A stretch of 26,309 nucleotides of DNA from JBEKTY01 sp049515555 (GTDB lineage Bacteria > Planctomycetota > Planctomycetia > Pirellulales > Thermoguttaceae). Under the pieces are notes generated by a model. It was given only the letters and a program-made list of their open reading frames with translations. It was not told where the DNA came from and did not search any database. The DNA lies in contig JBEKTY010000137.1 of NCBI GenBank assembly GCA_049515555.1, positions 1 through 26,309 on the forward strand, in the 5' to 3' direction. This document shows positions 1 through 7,710 of the stretch, in pieces. A program made the position numbers and the translations under genes. Each line of letters opens with the position of its first letter. Position 1 is the first letter of the stretch.

Positions 1-96
1 GGCGTCTTCCTCAGCGAGCAAATCGACCTGACCGTGTACCGCAGCCTGGCCACGATCGATGGTGGGTCGAACGAGCCGCCCTACAACCCCCCCTAA
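1..96 (+). CDS. C-terminal end of an unrecognised protein (partial)
   Basis: The first frame is open from the window edge to a TAA at 94-96 and gives 31 residues ending in a Gly/Asn/Pro-rich tail (GGSNEPPYNPP). Its stop lies 12 bases before the ispD start, so it may be co-transcribed with ispD. Too little remains to name a family. It could be a chance open frame, but the close spacing and codon use matching its neighbours favour a real gene end. Confidence 0.5.
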   Translation, partial: GVFLSEQIDLTVYRSLATIDGGSNEPPYNPP

Positions 97-108
97 CTGA
101 CGCCCCGC

Positions 109-849
109 ATGGCCACGTTCGCCGTCATTTTGCCTGCTGCGGGCCGGAGCAGCCGGTTTCGCGATAAGTATTATAAGAAACCGTTTGTGCCGTTGGCGGG
201 GCGGGCCGTGTGGCTGTACTCGGCCGAGCGGTTCCTCAATCGCAGCGACGTGATCCAGGTGCTGGTGGTGGTGGCGCCGGACGATCGCGAGGACTTCCAG
301 TTCAAGTTCGGCTCGAACGTGGCTATTTTGGGGGTGGATGTGGTATCGGGTGGCGCGGGGCGGTGCGATTCGGTGGCGGCCGCCTTGGCCCGGGTCAAGC
401 CTGAGGCCGATTTCGTGTGCGTCCACGATGCCGCGCGGCCCTGCCTGGCCGAGGTGTGGATCGACGAGATCTTCCAGGCCGCCGAGCGGTGCGGGGCGGT
501 GATCTTCGCCACGCCCGTGGCGGGCACGCTGAAGCGGGTGGGAGCAGACCACAAGATCATCGACACCCAGCCCCGCGAGCGACTGTGGGAAGCCCAAACC
601 CCGCAGGTCTTTCGCCGCCAGTTACTTGTAGACGCCTATGCCCGCCGGGGCAACTTCCAGCCCACCGACGACGCCCAACTGATCGAGCGGCTGGGTCAGC
701 CGGTGACGGTGGTTCCGGGCTCCCCGCTGAACCTGAAGATCACCACGAAGGAGGACCTGCGGCTGGCCGAGCTGGCGCTGAAGGCGCTGCCCAAGCCCAA
801 GCTGCTCGGCCCGGCACACCCCTTCGCCGACGACGACATGTGGCGGTAG
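109..849 (+). CDS. ispD: 2-C-methyl-D-erythritol 4-phosphate cytidylyltransferase
   Basis: This enzyme joins CTP and 2-C-methyl-D-erythritol 4-phosphate to give CDP-methylerythritol, the third step of the cytosolic MEP route to isoprenoid precursors. The 246 residues show the nucleotidyltransferase fold signatures: the CTP-binding loop PAAGRSSRF at residues 9-17, followed by lysines around 24-25 and the segment PFVPLAGR; a GGAGRCDSV stretch matching the usual G-x-x-R-x-x-SV motif; VHDAARP near residue 104, which carries the metal and substrate Asp/Arg; and TPQVF near residue 165. Length is normal for a single-domain IspD; no fused IspF is present. The ATG at 109 gives the full glycine-rich loop. 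The stop is four bases before tyrS, so the two are probably translated from one message. Confidence 0.95.
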   Translation: MATFAVILPAAGRSSRFRDKYYKKPFVPLAGRAVWLYSAERFLNRSDVIQVLVVVAPDDREDFQFKFGSNVAILGVDVVSGGAGRCDSVAAALARVKPEADFVCVHDAARPCLAEVWIDEIFQAAERCGAVIFATPVAGTLKRVGADHKIIDTQPRERLWEAQTPQVFRRQLLVDAYARRGNFQPTDDAQLIERLGQPVTVVPGSPLNLKITTKEDLRLAELALKALPKPKLLGPAHPFADDDMWR

Positions 850-853
850 TTCC

Positions 854-2137
854 ATGTCCGACATCCTTGCCGAACTTGGCTGGCGGGGGCTGATCCAGCA
901 GGTGACCGACCCCGCCAACCTGGCGGAGTGGCTGGCCCAGCCGCCCCGGACGCTGTACGTGGGATTCGACCCCACGGCCGACAGCCTGCACGTCGGGCAC
1001 CTGATGGCCGTGATGATGCTGCGGCGGTTTCAGCGCTGCGGGCACCGCCCGATTGCCGTGGTCGGCGGCGCGACGGGCATGATCGGCGACCCCAGCGGCA
1101 AGAGCGAAGAACGCAATCTGCTCACCGCCGACACTCTGCGGGCCAACCTGGCGGGCATGGAAGTCCAGCTCCGCCGCTTCCTCGACTTCGACTGCGGCCG
1201 CAGGTCCGCGGTGCTGGTGAACAATTATGATTGGGCGGGCCGCTTCGGCTACCTCGATTTCCTCCGCGACGTGGGCAAGCATTTTCCCGTCAACGTGATG
1301 CTGACCAAGGATTCCGTCCGCGCCCGGCTGGAGAAGTCCGACGCCGGGCTGAGCTACACCGAGTTCAGCTACATGCTGTTGCAGGCCTACGATTTCGTAT
1401 ACTTGAACGACCATTACGAGTGCCGCGTGCAGGTGGGCGGCAGCGACCAATGGGGCAACATTGCCGCCGGCATCGACCTGGCCCGGCGGATGGGGGGCGG
1501 GCAATTGTTCGGCCTGACTTTCCCCCTGCTGACCAAGGCCGACGGCTCGAAGATGGGCAAGACCGAGTCGGGCGCGGTATGGCTCTCGCCCCAGCGGACC
1601 AGCCCCTACCACTTTTACCAGTACTGGATCAACCTGGACGACGCAGACGTGATCCGCTGCCTGCGGTTCCTCACCGAGATCGGGGAGGCCGAGATCGAGC
1701 ACCTGGCGGCGGAGCACGCCCGCGACCCCGGCCGGCGGATGGCCCAGCGGCGGCTGGCCGAGGAGCTGACCCGCGTGGTCCACGGCGACGAGCCTTTGGC
1801 CATGGCCCGGCGGGCGACCGAGATCTTCTTCGGCGCCGAGATCGGCCGCCTCTCCGACGCCCAACTGGCCGGAATCTTCGCCGACGTGCCCAGGGGGCAG
1901 CTTCCGCGCGAGAGGCTCGAGGGCGACGGCCTGCCGCTGGTCGACGCCCTCTCGGCGGCCGGCCTGACCAAGACCAAAGGCGAGGCCCGGCGGATCATCA
2001 GCCAAGGCGGGGCCTACGTGAACAATCGCCGCGCGCCGGGCCTGGAGACCCGGCTGCGAGCGGCCGACCTGGCCGGCGAATCGATCCTCGTGCTCCGCAC
2101 GGGAAAGAAAAGCTACGCCCTGCTGCGATTTCAGTAG
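854..2137 (+). CDS. tyrS: Tyrosine--tRNA ligase
   Basis: Charges tRNA-Tyr with tyrosine in the cytosol. The 427 residues are typical of bacterial class I TyrRS. The HIGH signature appears as HVGH in DPTADSLHVGHL near residues 37-48. YMLLQAYDF and the QVGGSDQWGN block that builds the tyrosine pocket follow. The KMSKS loop reads KMGKT, a substitution common in bacterial TyrRS. The C-terminal 70 or so residues (TKTKGEARRIISQGGAYVNN) form an S4 RNA-binding domain. The ATG at 854 lies four bases after the ispD stop. No T-box or other leader can be placed, since there is no room between the genes. Confidence 0.96.
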   Translation: MSDILAELGWRGLIQQVTDPANLAEWLAQPPRTLYVGFDPTADSLHVGHLMAVMMLRRFQRCGHRPIAVVGGATGMIGDPSGKSEERNLLTADTLRANLAGMEVQLRRFLDFDCGRRSAVLVNNYDWAGRFGYLDFLRDVGKHFPVNVMLTKDSVRARLEKSDAGLSYTEFSYMLLQAYDFVYLNDHYECRVQVGGSDQWGNIAAGIDLARRMGGGQLFGLTFPLLTKADGSKMGKTESGAVWLSPQRTSPYHFYQYWINLDDADVIRCLRFLTEIGEAEIEHLAAEHARDPGRRMAQRRLAEELTRVVHGDEPLAMARRATEIFFGAEIGRLSDAQLAGIFADVPRGQLPRERLEGDGLPLVDALSAAGLTKTKGEARRIISQGGAYVNNRRAPGLETRLRAADLAGESILVLRTGKKSYALLRFQ

Positions 2138-2182
2138 CATGCTATACTGCGAACGGCCACAAATGATCCGACGTCCTCCCTA

Positions 2183-2887
2183 TTGTTACGGTTCGCGTCA
2201 TTTGAATCCGTGCGAAGCAAGAAACCACTCCGCGTGATGGTGCTGGCCGGGTGTGTGACCGCGGTGCTGGCCGGGGTCCTGGCGACGCTCTACGCCTGCC
2301 TGCATCACGTGCCCACGTTCTATCACGAGGCCCTGACGGCCGATCCGGCCGCCCAGCAGCGGGCCAGCCAGCAGATGATCCGGCAGGCGGCGGCGATGCA
2401 GAACCAGGTGCGGCGCGAGGGCCCCTGGCAGGCCGTCTTCACCGCCGATGAGATCAACGGCTGGCTGGCGGTCGAGCTGCCAAACAGCCGCGGTCACCTC
2501 CTGCCGCCGGAACTGAGCGATCCGCGGCTGAGGATCGAACCCGGCCGCCTGACCGCCGCCTGCCAGGCCGTGATCCGCGGGGTCCGGAGCATCGTCTCGC
2601 TGGAAGTCAGCGTGTACATGGATTCGCCCAACGTGCTGGCCCTGCGGATTCGCCGGGCCCGGGTGGGCGCCATCCCTTGGCCGCTGGACCGCGTCCTCCG
2701 GGCCACCGGCGCGGCGATGGCCCGGGCCGAGTTGCCGATCGAGTGGCGGCAGACGGCCGGCGATCCGGTGGCGCTGGTCACGCTCCGCCCGGGGCTGGTC
2801 GGTCATGGCAGAACCATCCGCGTCGAGAGCATCCGGCTGGAACAGGGCCAGATCACCCTAACCGGAAGCACCGAGCGGGAAAAGTAA
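2183..2887 (+). CDS. Single-pass membrane or exported protein of unknown function
   Basis: Up to 234 residues. A basic stretch (RSKKPLR) is followed by a hydrophobic helix (VMVLAGCVTAVLAGVLATLY), then an outside domain of about 190 residues. That domain opens with a likely amphipathic helix rich in Gln/Ala and continues with alternating strands (LRIEPGRLTAACQAVIRG, SLEVSVYM). The pattern recalls DUF2140/YpmS-like anchored lipid-binding proteins, but I cannot confirm that. The start is uncertain: TTG at 2183 gives the longest form, GTG at 2210 or ATG at 2237 would still leave the membrane helix, and no clear Shine-Dalgarno site decides it. The gene begins 45 bases after tyrS and may be read through from it. 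Confidence 0.75.
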   Translation: MLRFASFESVRSKKPLRVMVLAGCVTAVLAGVLATLYACLHHVPTFYHEALTADPAAQQRASQQMIRQAAAMQNQVRREGPWQAVFTADEINGWLAVELPNSRGHLLPPELSDPRLRIEPGRLTAACQAVIRGVRSIVSLEVSVYMDSPNVLALRIRRARVGAIPWPLDRVLRATGAAMARAELPIEWRQTAGDPVALVTLRPGLVGHGRTIRVESIRLEQGQITLTGSTEREK

Positions 2888-2924
2888 CGGCTGATTGGTT
2901 TCTGTTGCGGAAGGTGCGAGAACT

Positions 2925-3003
2925 GTAGGGTGGGACAAGCGCAGCACGGTCCCACCATGAATCCGCCGCGCTCTTGGTGGGACTGCGCTCGGGCTTTGTC
3001 TAC
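2925..3003. repeat. REPIN-like element, family A copy 1 (decayed right arm)
   Basis: Starts GTAGGGTGGGACAAGCGCAG and ends with GTCTAC, the near complement of its start. The left arm forms its own hairpin because GTGGGAC is followed by GTCCCAC. The right arm matches less well than in the second copy at 13731-13813. The terminal CTA at 3000-3002 supplies the TAG stop codon of the reverse-strand phosphoesterase gene, so the element defines that gene's end. Confidence 0.75.
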
Positions 3004-3365
3004 TTGCAATCCTTCCCGCGCCAGCGGAACCGCCACCAGCCCGGCCGCTCGGGCACCGGCCGCAACGACACCTGCCCGCAGAACCTCGCGCCGCAAAGCT
3101 CGATCAGCAACTCTCCCAGGCTGTCGCTCAGGACGGCGTAGGTACCGCGATCGCAGCGGGCAACCGTTCCTCGCCCGTCCGAAATCGGTCCTTCGTAGTC
3201 CAGGTAGGCCAGGCGATGGTCCGGCAGGGCTTCGCAGATCAGCTCGGCCTCGGCCTGGGGCAACTGCGGCAGGGCCCACGTCCTCAGCGCGGCGGGCCCT
3301 TCGAGCAGGAAGTCCCAATGCCGGCCCTGCGGGCCGACGTGGCACAAAATGGCAAAGCGAGTCAT
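3000..3365 (-). CDS. Stand-alone LigD-type 3'-phosphoesterase domain protein
   Basis: The 121 residues match the N-terminal 3'-phosphoesterase domain of bacterial LigD (LigD_N family), which trims 3'-phosphate or 3'-ribonucleotide ends before end joining. Visible landmarks are H9, then H16-x-D18 in GRHWDFLLEG, then DHRLAYLDYEG with H50 and Y54, then CDRGTY. These align with the metal-binding His/His/Asp set and the second catalytic His of LigD. The Arg normally found in the HYDxRLE motif is Leu here, and the Lys normally after the AVP motif is Gln, so activity may differ. Neither the polymerase nor the ligase domain is present, and no ku gene lies in the window. The stop codon falls in a repeat element. 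Confidence 0.85.
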   Translation of the reverse strand: MTRFAILCHVGPQGRHWDFLLEGPAALRTWALPQLPQAEAELICEALPDHRLAYLDYEGPISDGRGTVARCDRGTYAVLSDSLGELLIELCGARFCGQVSLRPVPERPGWWRFRWRGKDCK

Positions 3366-3383
3366 GCGAATAGGCAGGTATTG

Positions 3384-3548
3384 GGGTCTAGGGCTTGGGA
3401 CTTTGGTCTTTGGACTTTGGACTTTGGTCTTTGGACTTGGAGCTTGGGACGGTTGACCCAGGCATACGCTGAAGGGGCGCTAAGACCAAAGACCCAAGAC
3501 CTACGTCCCAAGACCCAAGACCCAAGACCCAAGACCTAAGACCTAACC
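3384..3548. repeat. Paired inverted tandem arrays of a GGTCTTTG-like unit
   Basis: The left part (about 3384-3450) is built from variants of GGACTTTGGTCTTTGG. The right part (about 3481-3548) is built from the complementary sense, CCCAAGACCCAAGACC. The two halves could pair into a long hairpin with a 30-base middle. The middle segment (near 3456-3480) and the coding DNA just past the right array (near 3557-3582) share an imperfect 26-base direct duplication around ACGCTGAAG. The array forms the last codons and the TAG stop of the reverse-strand membrane protein gene. Confidence 0.8.
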
Positions 3549-3994
3549 CCCGTTTCGCCCAGGTACACGCTGAAGTGGCCCAGTATCTCCTCGCGATGTC
3601 CTGACCAGGGCAGGTAGAGGCCCAGCGGGGCGTCCAGCGGGCAAGCGTCTTCGCGGGGCAACACCAAGACGCCGGTCGGGCAAACCTCGTAGGTCTGGAC
3701 CGATTTCCACCCGCAGTGGCGGCGCCGGCCAAGGAGCCAGCAGTCGATCCCGCTCGCCCCCAGACCATAATCCACCGGCACAAAGAACCGCCACAGGGCC
3801 AGGGCCAGCGCCGCGACGGCGAGCCAGCCCAGCGGCGGCTGCCCGCTCAGCCGGCCTGCCACCAGTCCGGCCGCCAGTACCGCGCCGGCAAGGATCAAGG
3901 CCCGCAGCGGGTGCTCCCGCGCGGGCCAACTCCGCCAGCGGAGCGGCGGCGGCAGCGGCGGGAGAAATCCTTCCTGGTCAACCACGGTGGACAT
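3536..3994 (-). CDS. Small membrane protein of unknown function with two transmembrane helices
   Basis: The chosen ATG at 3994 gives 152 residues; the frame is open further upstream to 4093, but those residues are unlike a protein start. After a Pro-rich cytoplasmic stretch (PPLPPPLRW) come two close hydrophobic segments (ALILAGAVLAAGLVAGRL and LGWLAVAALALALWRFFV), then a soluble part of about 80 residues with SGIDCWLLGRRRHCGWKSV and a DAPLGLYLPW segment. The helix pair followed by a compact beta domain resembles bacterial PH-like membrane proteins, but this is only a resemblance. The natural C-terminus seems to have been replaced: its last codons and stop lie inside a simple-sequence array, and a copy of the preceding 26 bases lies on the array's far side. 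Confidence 0.75.
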   Translation of the reverse strand: MSTVVDQEGFLPPLPPPLRWRSWPAREHPLRALILAGAVLAAGLVAGRLSGQPPLGWLAVAALALALWRFFVPVDYGLGASGIDCWLLGRRRHCGWKSVQTYEVCPTGVLVLPREDACPLDAPLGLYLPWSGHREEILGHFSVYLGETGVRS

Positions 3995-4123
3995 CGGCGG
4001 GCGGCCTCCGGGGGTCCGACGCTCTAAGTCTATTAGTGTATTTGAACACCGCGCGGAAATCCACCGCTTTGGCTCTTGCTGCCCCTGGCACACCTCGTTA
4101 GCCGGGATTACTCACCGAGGCTT

Positions 4124-4191
4124 GTAGTGACCCGATTTATCGGGTCTGGAAAGTGTGAACAGGTCAAGGACCGCATGAATGCGGTCACTAC
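4124..4191. repeat. REPIN-like element, GTAGTGAC family (B)
   Basis: Outer ends are GTAGTGAC and GTCACTAC, exact complements. Inside are two perfect hairpins: GACCCGAT-TT-ATCGGGTC at 4129-4146 and GACCGCAT-GA-ATGCGGTC at 4169-4186, each with an 8-base stem and 2-base loop. They share the GACC/GGTC base but have different cores. The whole can fold as a three-way junction. Confidence 0.85.
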
Positions 4192-4275
4192 GAACGAATA
4201 ATCCGGGTTAGGCCCGTCAAACGGACGTATGGCACCCCGTCACGGGAACAGTTGGCTGGCCTCGAACTTGCCCTG

Positions 4276-4338
4276 GGCGCCACTGCCGGCTTGTCCAGCA
4301 GTGAGAGAAGCACGGCTGGACGAGCCAGCAGTGGCACC
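4276..4338. repeat. Two-hairpin palindrome, GGTGCCACTGC family copy 1 (C1)
   Basis: The left arm begins GGCGCCACTGCCGGCTTGTC and the right arm ends CCAGCAGTGGCACC. Each arm carries its own small hairpin of the CACTGC...GCAGTG type. It is a diverged copy of the cleaner element at 11748-11824. Confidence 0.8.
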
Positions 4339-4494
4339 GAACCGCCGCATAATTGACAGCCAGAGCCAGAATTCCTATAGTGAGAGTGGTGGAAAAGCCG
4401 GACCGTTGACGCCAAACTCCCCGCCGCAGCCCTTCCCCGCCGTTTTGACCCGCCAGCAGTTCCTTGGGGCATTTGGCATAAGGGTTCACCCTTC

Positions 4495-6093
4495 ATGAAG
4501 CCATCATGGATCTCGCTGGTTGTGTTTTTGGCGGCTCTCGGGGGAAACGCGTCACGGGCAGCGGATCAGGGCATTTTTGAAGGTCCCCCCGACGCGGTCC
4601 CTGAGAGCCCGTTGGACAAGCTCGTCGCCACCCAGTTGTCTCGATTGGGTATCAGTCCTGCGCTCTGTTCCGATGCGGTATTCGTGCGGCGGGCCTTTCT
4701 GGACGTGACCGGCACGCTGCCTACCGCGCAGGAAGCCCGAGAGTTCATCGAGGACAAGGCCGCCGGCAAGCGACGGGTCCTGATCGACCGCTTGCTGGAG
4801 CGGGATGAATTCGCCGATTACTGGGCGATGAAATGGAGCGATCTGCTGCGGGTCAAGGCCGAGTTCCCCATCAACTTGTGGCCCAATGCGGCGCAGGCCT
4901 ATCACCGCTGGATTCGGGCCGCGGTCCGTGAGAACAAGCCCTATGACCGCTTCGTCCGCGAGCTGCTCACTGCCGAGGGCAGCAATTTCCGCGTGCCGCA
5001 GGTCAACTTCTACCGCGCCATGCAGAGCCGGACCCCGGAGGGCATCGCCCAAACGGTGGCCCTGACGTTCATGGGGGTGCGGGCCGAGAACTGGCCGAAA
5101 CAGCGATTGGCGGGCATGGCCGGCTTCTTCGCCCAGCTCAGTTACAAGCCCACCCGCGAGTGGAAGGAAGAGATCGTCTTCTGGGACCCTGGCAAGGCAA
5201 TCGCGCAGGCAGCCGGCAGTCCGGCGGGCCAGTCGCCCGGCGGCCCGCCCGCGGCGGCGGTCTTTCCCGATGGAACCCAGATCGAGCTGCCCGCCGGCCG
5301 TGACCCGCGGGCGGTCTTCGCCGATTGGTTGATCGCGCCCAAGAATCCCTGGTTTACACAGTACATTGCCAACCGCGTGTGGTCCTGGCTGTTGGGTCGC
5401 GGGATTATTCACGAGCCGGACGACATTCGGCCCGACAACCGGCCCAGCAATCCGGCCCTGCTGGCCTATTTGCAGCGGGAAACGATCGCGTCGCACTACG
5501 ACCTAAAACACTTGTGCCGGCTGATCCTGAACTCGCGGACGTACCAGTTCTCCTGCGTTTCCCAGGGCCAGGCGCGGGAGGGCAAGGCCCATTTTGCGAG
5601 CTATCCCGTGCGGCGGCTGGAGGCCGAGGTGTTGATCGACGCCATCGGCCGGATCACCGGCACGACGGAGCTGTATACCAGCGCCATTCCGGAGCCGTTC
5701 ACGTTCATTCCCGACAACCAGAGCGCCGTAGCGCTTCCGGACGGTAGCATTACAAGTCCCTTCCTCGAGTTGTTCGGCCGGCCGCCGCGCGACAGCGGCC
5801 TGGACGCCGAGCGGAGCAATCGTCCCGCTGCCTCGCAGCGGCTGCACCTGTTGAATTCGGCCCACATCCAGCGGAAGCTGGAAGACGGCCCCAAGCTCAA
5901 AGCCCTGCTGGCGGGCAAGCGCAAGCCGCACGAGGTGGCAACCGACCTGTACCTGACGATTCTCTCGCGTTTCCCCACCCAGGAAGAGTTGAAGAGCGTA
6001 GACGCCTACGCCAAGTCCGGCGGTGCGGCTATGGCCTGGCGGGACCTCGCCTGGGCCTTGGTCAATAGCGACGAGTTCATGTATCGGCATTGA
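4495..6093 (+). CDS. DUF1549/DUF1553 domain exported protein lacking the CxxCH motif
   Basis: The 532 residues begin with a Sec signal peptide (about 1-22, ending ASRAA). A DUF1549 domain follows at roughly 38-215 (RRAFLDVTGTLPT, YWAMKWSDLLRVK, NKPYDRFVRELLTAEG), then a short Gly/Ala/Pro linker near 240-255, then DUF1553 at roughly 262-525 (NPWFTQYIANRVWSWLLGRG, LILNSRTYQFS, YLTILSRFPTQEE). The biochemical role of these planctomycete families is unknown; they are exported and usually paired with DUF1501 proteins, as here. Two oddities: no cytochrome c-like domain precedes DUF1549, and the place where relatives carry a CAQCHNHP-type motif reads GVRAENWPKQRLAGM (near residue 190) with no Cys or His. 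The ATG at 4495 gives the complete signal peptide. Confidence 0.92.
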   Translation: MKPSWISLVVFLAALGGNASRAADQGIFEGPPDAVPESPLDKLVATQLSRLGISPALCSDAVFVRRAFLDVTGTLPTAQEAREFIEDKAAGKRRVLIDRLLERDEFADYWAMKWSDLLRVKAEFPINLWPNAAQAYHRWIRAAVRENKPYDRFVRELLTAEGSNFRVPQVNFYRAMQSRTPEGIAQTVALTFMGVRAENWPKQRLAGMAGFFAQLSYKPTREWKEEIVFWDPGKAIAQAAGSPAGQSPGGPPAAAVFPDGTQIELPAGRDPRAVFADWLIAPKNPWFTQYIANRVWSWLLGRGIIHEPDDIRPDNRPSNPALLAYLQRETIASHYDLKHLCRLILNSRTYQFSCVSQGQAREGKAHFASYPVRRLEAEVLIDAIGRITGTTELYTSAIPEPFTFIPDNQSAVALPDGSITSPFLELFGRPPRDSGLDAERSNRPAASQRLHLLNSAHIQRKLEDGPKLKALLAGKRKPHEVATDLYLTILSRFPTQEELKSVDAYAKSGGAAMAWRDLAWALVNSDEFMYRH

Positions 6094-6121
6094 GGGCGCG
6101 CAAGAGTAATTTGAACACATT

Positions 6122-6179
6122 GTAGCCGGCACACGCCGTGTGCCGGCCGCGCCTTACGGCACACGGCGTGTGCCGGTTA
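6122..6179. repeat. REPIN-like element, GTAGCCGGCACAC family (D)
   Basis: Starts GTAGCCGGCACACGCCGTGT and ends ACACGGCGTGTGCCGGTTAG. Each half folds on itself (CCGGCACAC against GTGTGCCGG), and the halves are also inverted copies of each other. The element sits between the DUF1549/DUF1553 and DUF1501 genes. Its strong stem could attenuate transcription between them. Confidence 0.85.
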
Positions 6180-6201
6180 GAAAGAAAAGAAAGGTGCAAG
6201 C

Positions 6202-7626
6202 ATGAGCGTCGAACACAGTTCCGGGGCCAACTCGCGGGATGCGGATCGAGCGGGCGGGAGTGCCGGCCCGCGCGGAGTGCCAATCTCCAGACGCGCGGCG
6301 CTGGGGCGCGGGCTGGGCGGCGCGGCCGGATTGGTGCTGGCCGACGTCGTGCGGCTGGAGGCGTCGGTGACGCCGCCGCCCGCCGCCAAGGCCAAGGCCG
6401 TAATCCAAGTCTTCATGTGGGGCGGCCCGCCGCACCTCGACACGTTCGATCCCAAGCCGGAGGCGGGCCGCGATTACTGCGGCCCCTTGAGCAAGCCCAT
6501 CGAAACCAACGTCCCCGGCATCAGGATCTGCGAGTTGCTCCCCGAGCTGGCCAAACAGGCCGACAAATACTCGCTCATCCGCAGCATGACGCACCGCAAC
6601 AACGGGCATGAAACGGCGCCCTACATGATGCAGACCGGGCACGGGGGCCCGTACCTGGTTGCGACCGGGCACGAGGCCGAGAGCCGCATGGTGTATCCGA
6701 ACATCGGCGCAGTGGTGTCGTTGTTCAAGGGTTACAACGCCGGCTACAAGGGATTGATTCCGCCCTACGTCGTGCTGACGCACTCGCAGGGTCGGTTCGC
6801 GGAGTCGGGGTTCCTGGGTTCCCGCTACAGGCCCTTCGCCACCGGGGGCGACCCGAACCAGCCGCGCTTCGAGGTGGAGGGCGTCACCGCCCGAGGCATC
6901 ACCGAACAGCGGCAGAAGGCCCGCCGCGATTTCCTGCACACCATGAATGCGCTGGGCAAGGCCCTGCCCGATAACCCCGAGCTGAAGGCCGCGGCCGAGG
7001 CGGAAAAAAACGCCTATGACCTGATCCTGGGCGACGGGGCCAAGGTCTTCGACCTCTCGCTGGAGCGCAAGGAACTGCGCGACCGCTACGGCCGCTGCAC
7101 GTTCGGGCAGGACTGCCTGGCCGCGCGGCGGCTCGTCGAAAGCGGCGTGCCGTACGTGTGCATCAACTATCCCGGCGGCTGGGACACGCATTCGCGGAAC
7201 TTCGAGTCCATGCGCCGCATGCTGCCGCAGTTCGACGCCGGCTTGGCCACGCTGCTGTGGGACCTGGCGGAGCGCGACCTGCTCAAGAGCACGATCGTCT
7301 GGTGTTGCGGCGAGTTCGGCCGCACGCCGAAGATCGACTGGCAGCCGCCCTGGGACGGCGGCCGCGGCCATTGGGGCAACGTGTTCTCCGTCTTGGTCGC
7401 CGGCGGCGGATTCAAGGGCGGCCGCGTGCTCGGCGCCTCCGACGCCAAGGGCGAGGAGGTTAAGGAGCGACCCGTCTATCCCGTGGATCTGCTGGGCAGC
7501 ATGTACGATCTGCTGGGCATCAATACCGACGCCAAGCTGCCGCATCCCCTGGGCCTGGAGGCCCACGTGTTGCCCACGGCCGCCGAGGGCATGAAGACGG
7601 GCGGACGCCTGAAGGAAATAACCTGA
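6202..7626 (+). CDS. DUF1501 family Tat-exported protein
   Basis: The 474 residues start with a long polar region and a twin-arginine signal (ISRRAALGRG, Arg30-Arg31, then a hydrophobic GLGGAAGLVLAD), so it is predicted to be exported folded by the Tat system. The body is DUF1501, a family with an alkaline phosphatase/sulfatase-like fold: FMWGGPPHLDTFDPKPEA near residue 75, GGWDTHSRNFE near 325, VWCCGEFGRTPKI near 368 and DGGRGHWGNVFSVLVAGGG near 387. Conserved Asp/His residues suggest a metal site, but the substrate is unknown. It follows the DUF1549/DUF1553 gene, its usual partner. The ATG at 6202 has AAAGG about ten bases upstream. Confidence 0.93.
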   Translation: MSVEHSSGANSRDADRAGGSAGPRGVPISRRAALGRGLGGAAGLVLADVVRLEASVTPPPAAKAKAVIQVFMWGGPPHLDTFDPKPEAGRDYCGPLSKPIETNVPGIRICELLPELAKQADKYSLIRSMTHRNNGHETAPYMMQTGHGGPYLVATGHEAESRMVYPNIGAVVSLFKGYNAGYKGLIPPYVVLTHSQGRFAESGFLGSRYRPFATGGDPNQPRFEVEGVTARGITEQRQKARRDFLHTMNALGKALPDNPELKAAAEAEKNAYDLILGDGAKVFDLSLERKELRDRYGRCTFGQDCLAARRLVESGVPYVCINYPGGWDTHSRNFESMRRMLPQFDAGLATLLWDLAERDLLKSTIVWCCGEFGRTPKIDWQPPWDGGRGHWGNVFSVLVAGGGFKGGRVLGASDAKGEEVKERPVYPVDLLGSMYDLLGINTDAKLPHPLGLEAHVLPTAAEGMKTGGRLKEIT

Positions 7627-7641
7627 ACACTCCGCAGGCAT

Positions 7642-7672
7642 GGTGCCACTGGCGCGAGCGCCGGTGCCACCC
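7642..7672. repeat. Half-unit hairpin related to the GGTGCCAC family
   Basis: GGTGCCACTGGCGCGAGCGC followed by CGGTGCCACC. One hairpin (CACTGGCGC-GA-GCGCCGGTG, one mismatch) lies between direct GGTGCCAC copies, so it looks like a single arm of family C. It occupies the 84-base gap between the DUF1501 and PPC genes. Confidence 0.65.
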
Positions 7673-7710
7673 AGCGAGGTTCGATTGGAATCATTACGGG
7701 AGCCTTTCCG

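Larger units (their letters stand above)
3995..4494. other. 500-base intergenic region holding two palindromic repeats
   Basis: No credible gene is seen on either strand. The stretch contains the GTAGTGAC repeat (4124-4191) and a GGTGCCACTGC-type repeat (4276-4338). The remainder, including an AT-richer part near 4350-4400 upstream of the DUF1549 gene, could hold that gene's promoter, but no convincing -35/-10 pair can be named. Confidence 0.6.

Noticed and set aside
740..2140. Long reverse-strand open frame of 466 residues opposite tyrS
   Set aside because: It mirrors tyrS codon for codon in GC-rich DNA, has low-complexity Gly/Ala/Arg/Gln/His composition and no motif. tyrS is certain.
6077..6283. 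Small reverse-strand protein containing RHTPCAVRRGRHTACAGYN
   Set aside because: It is the translation of the REPIN itself, not a gene.
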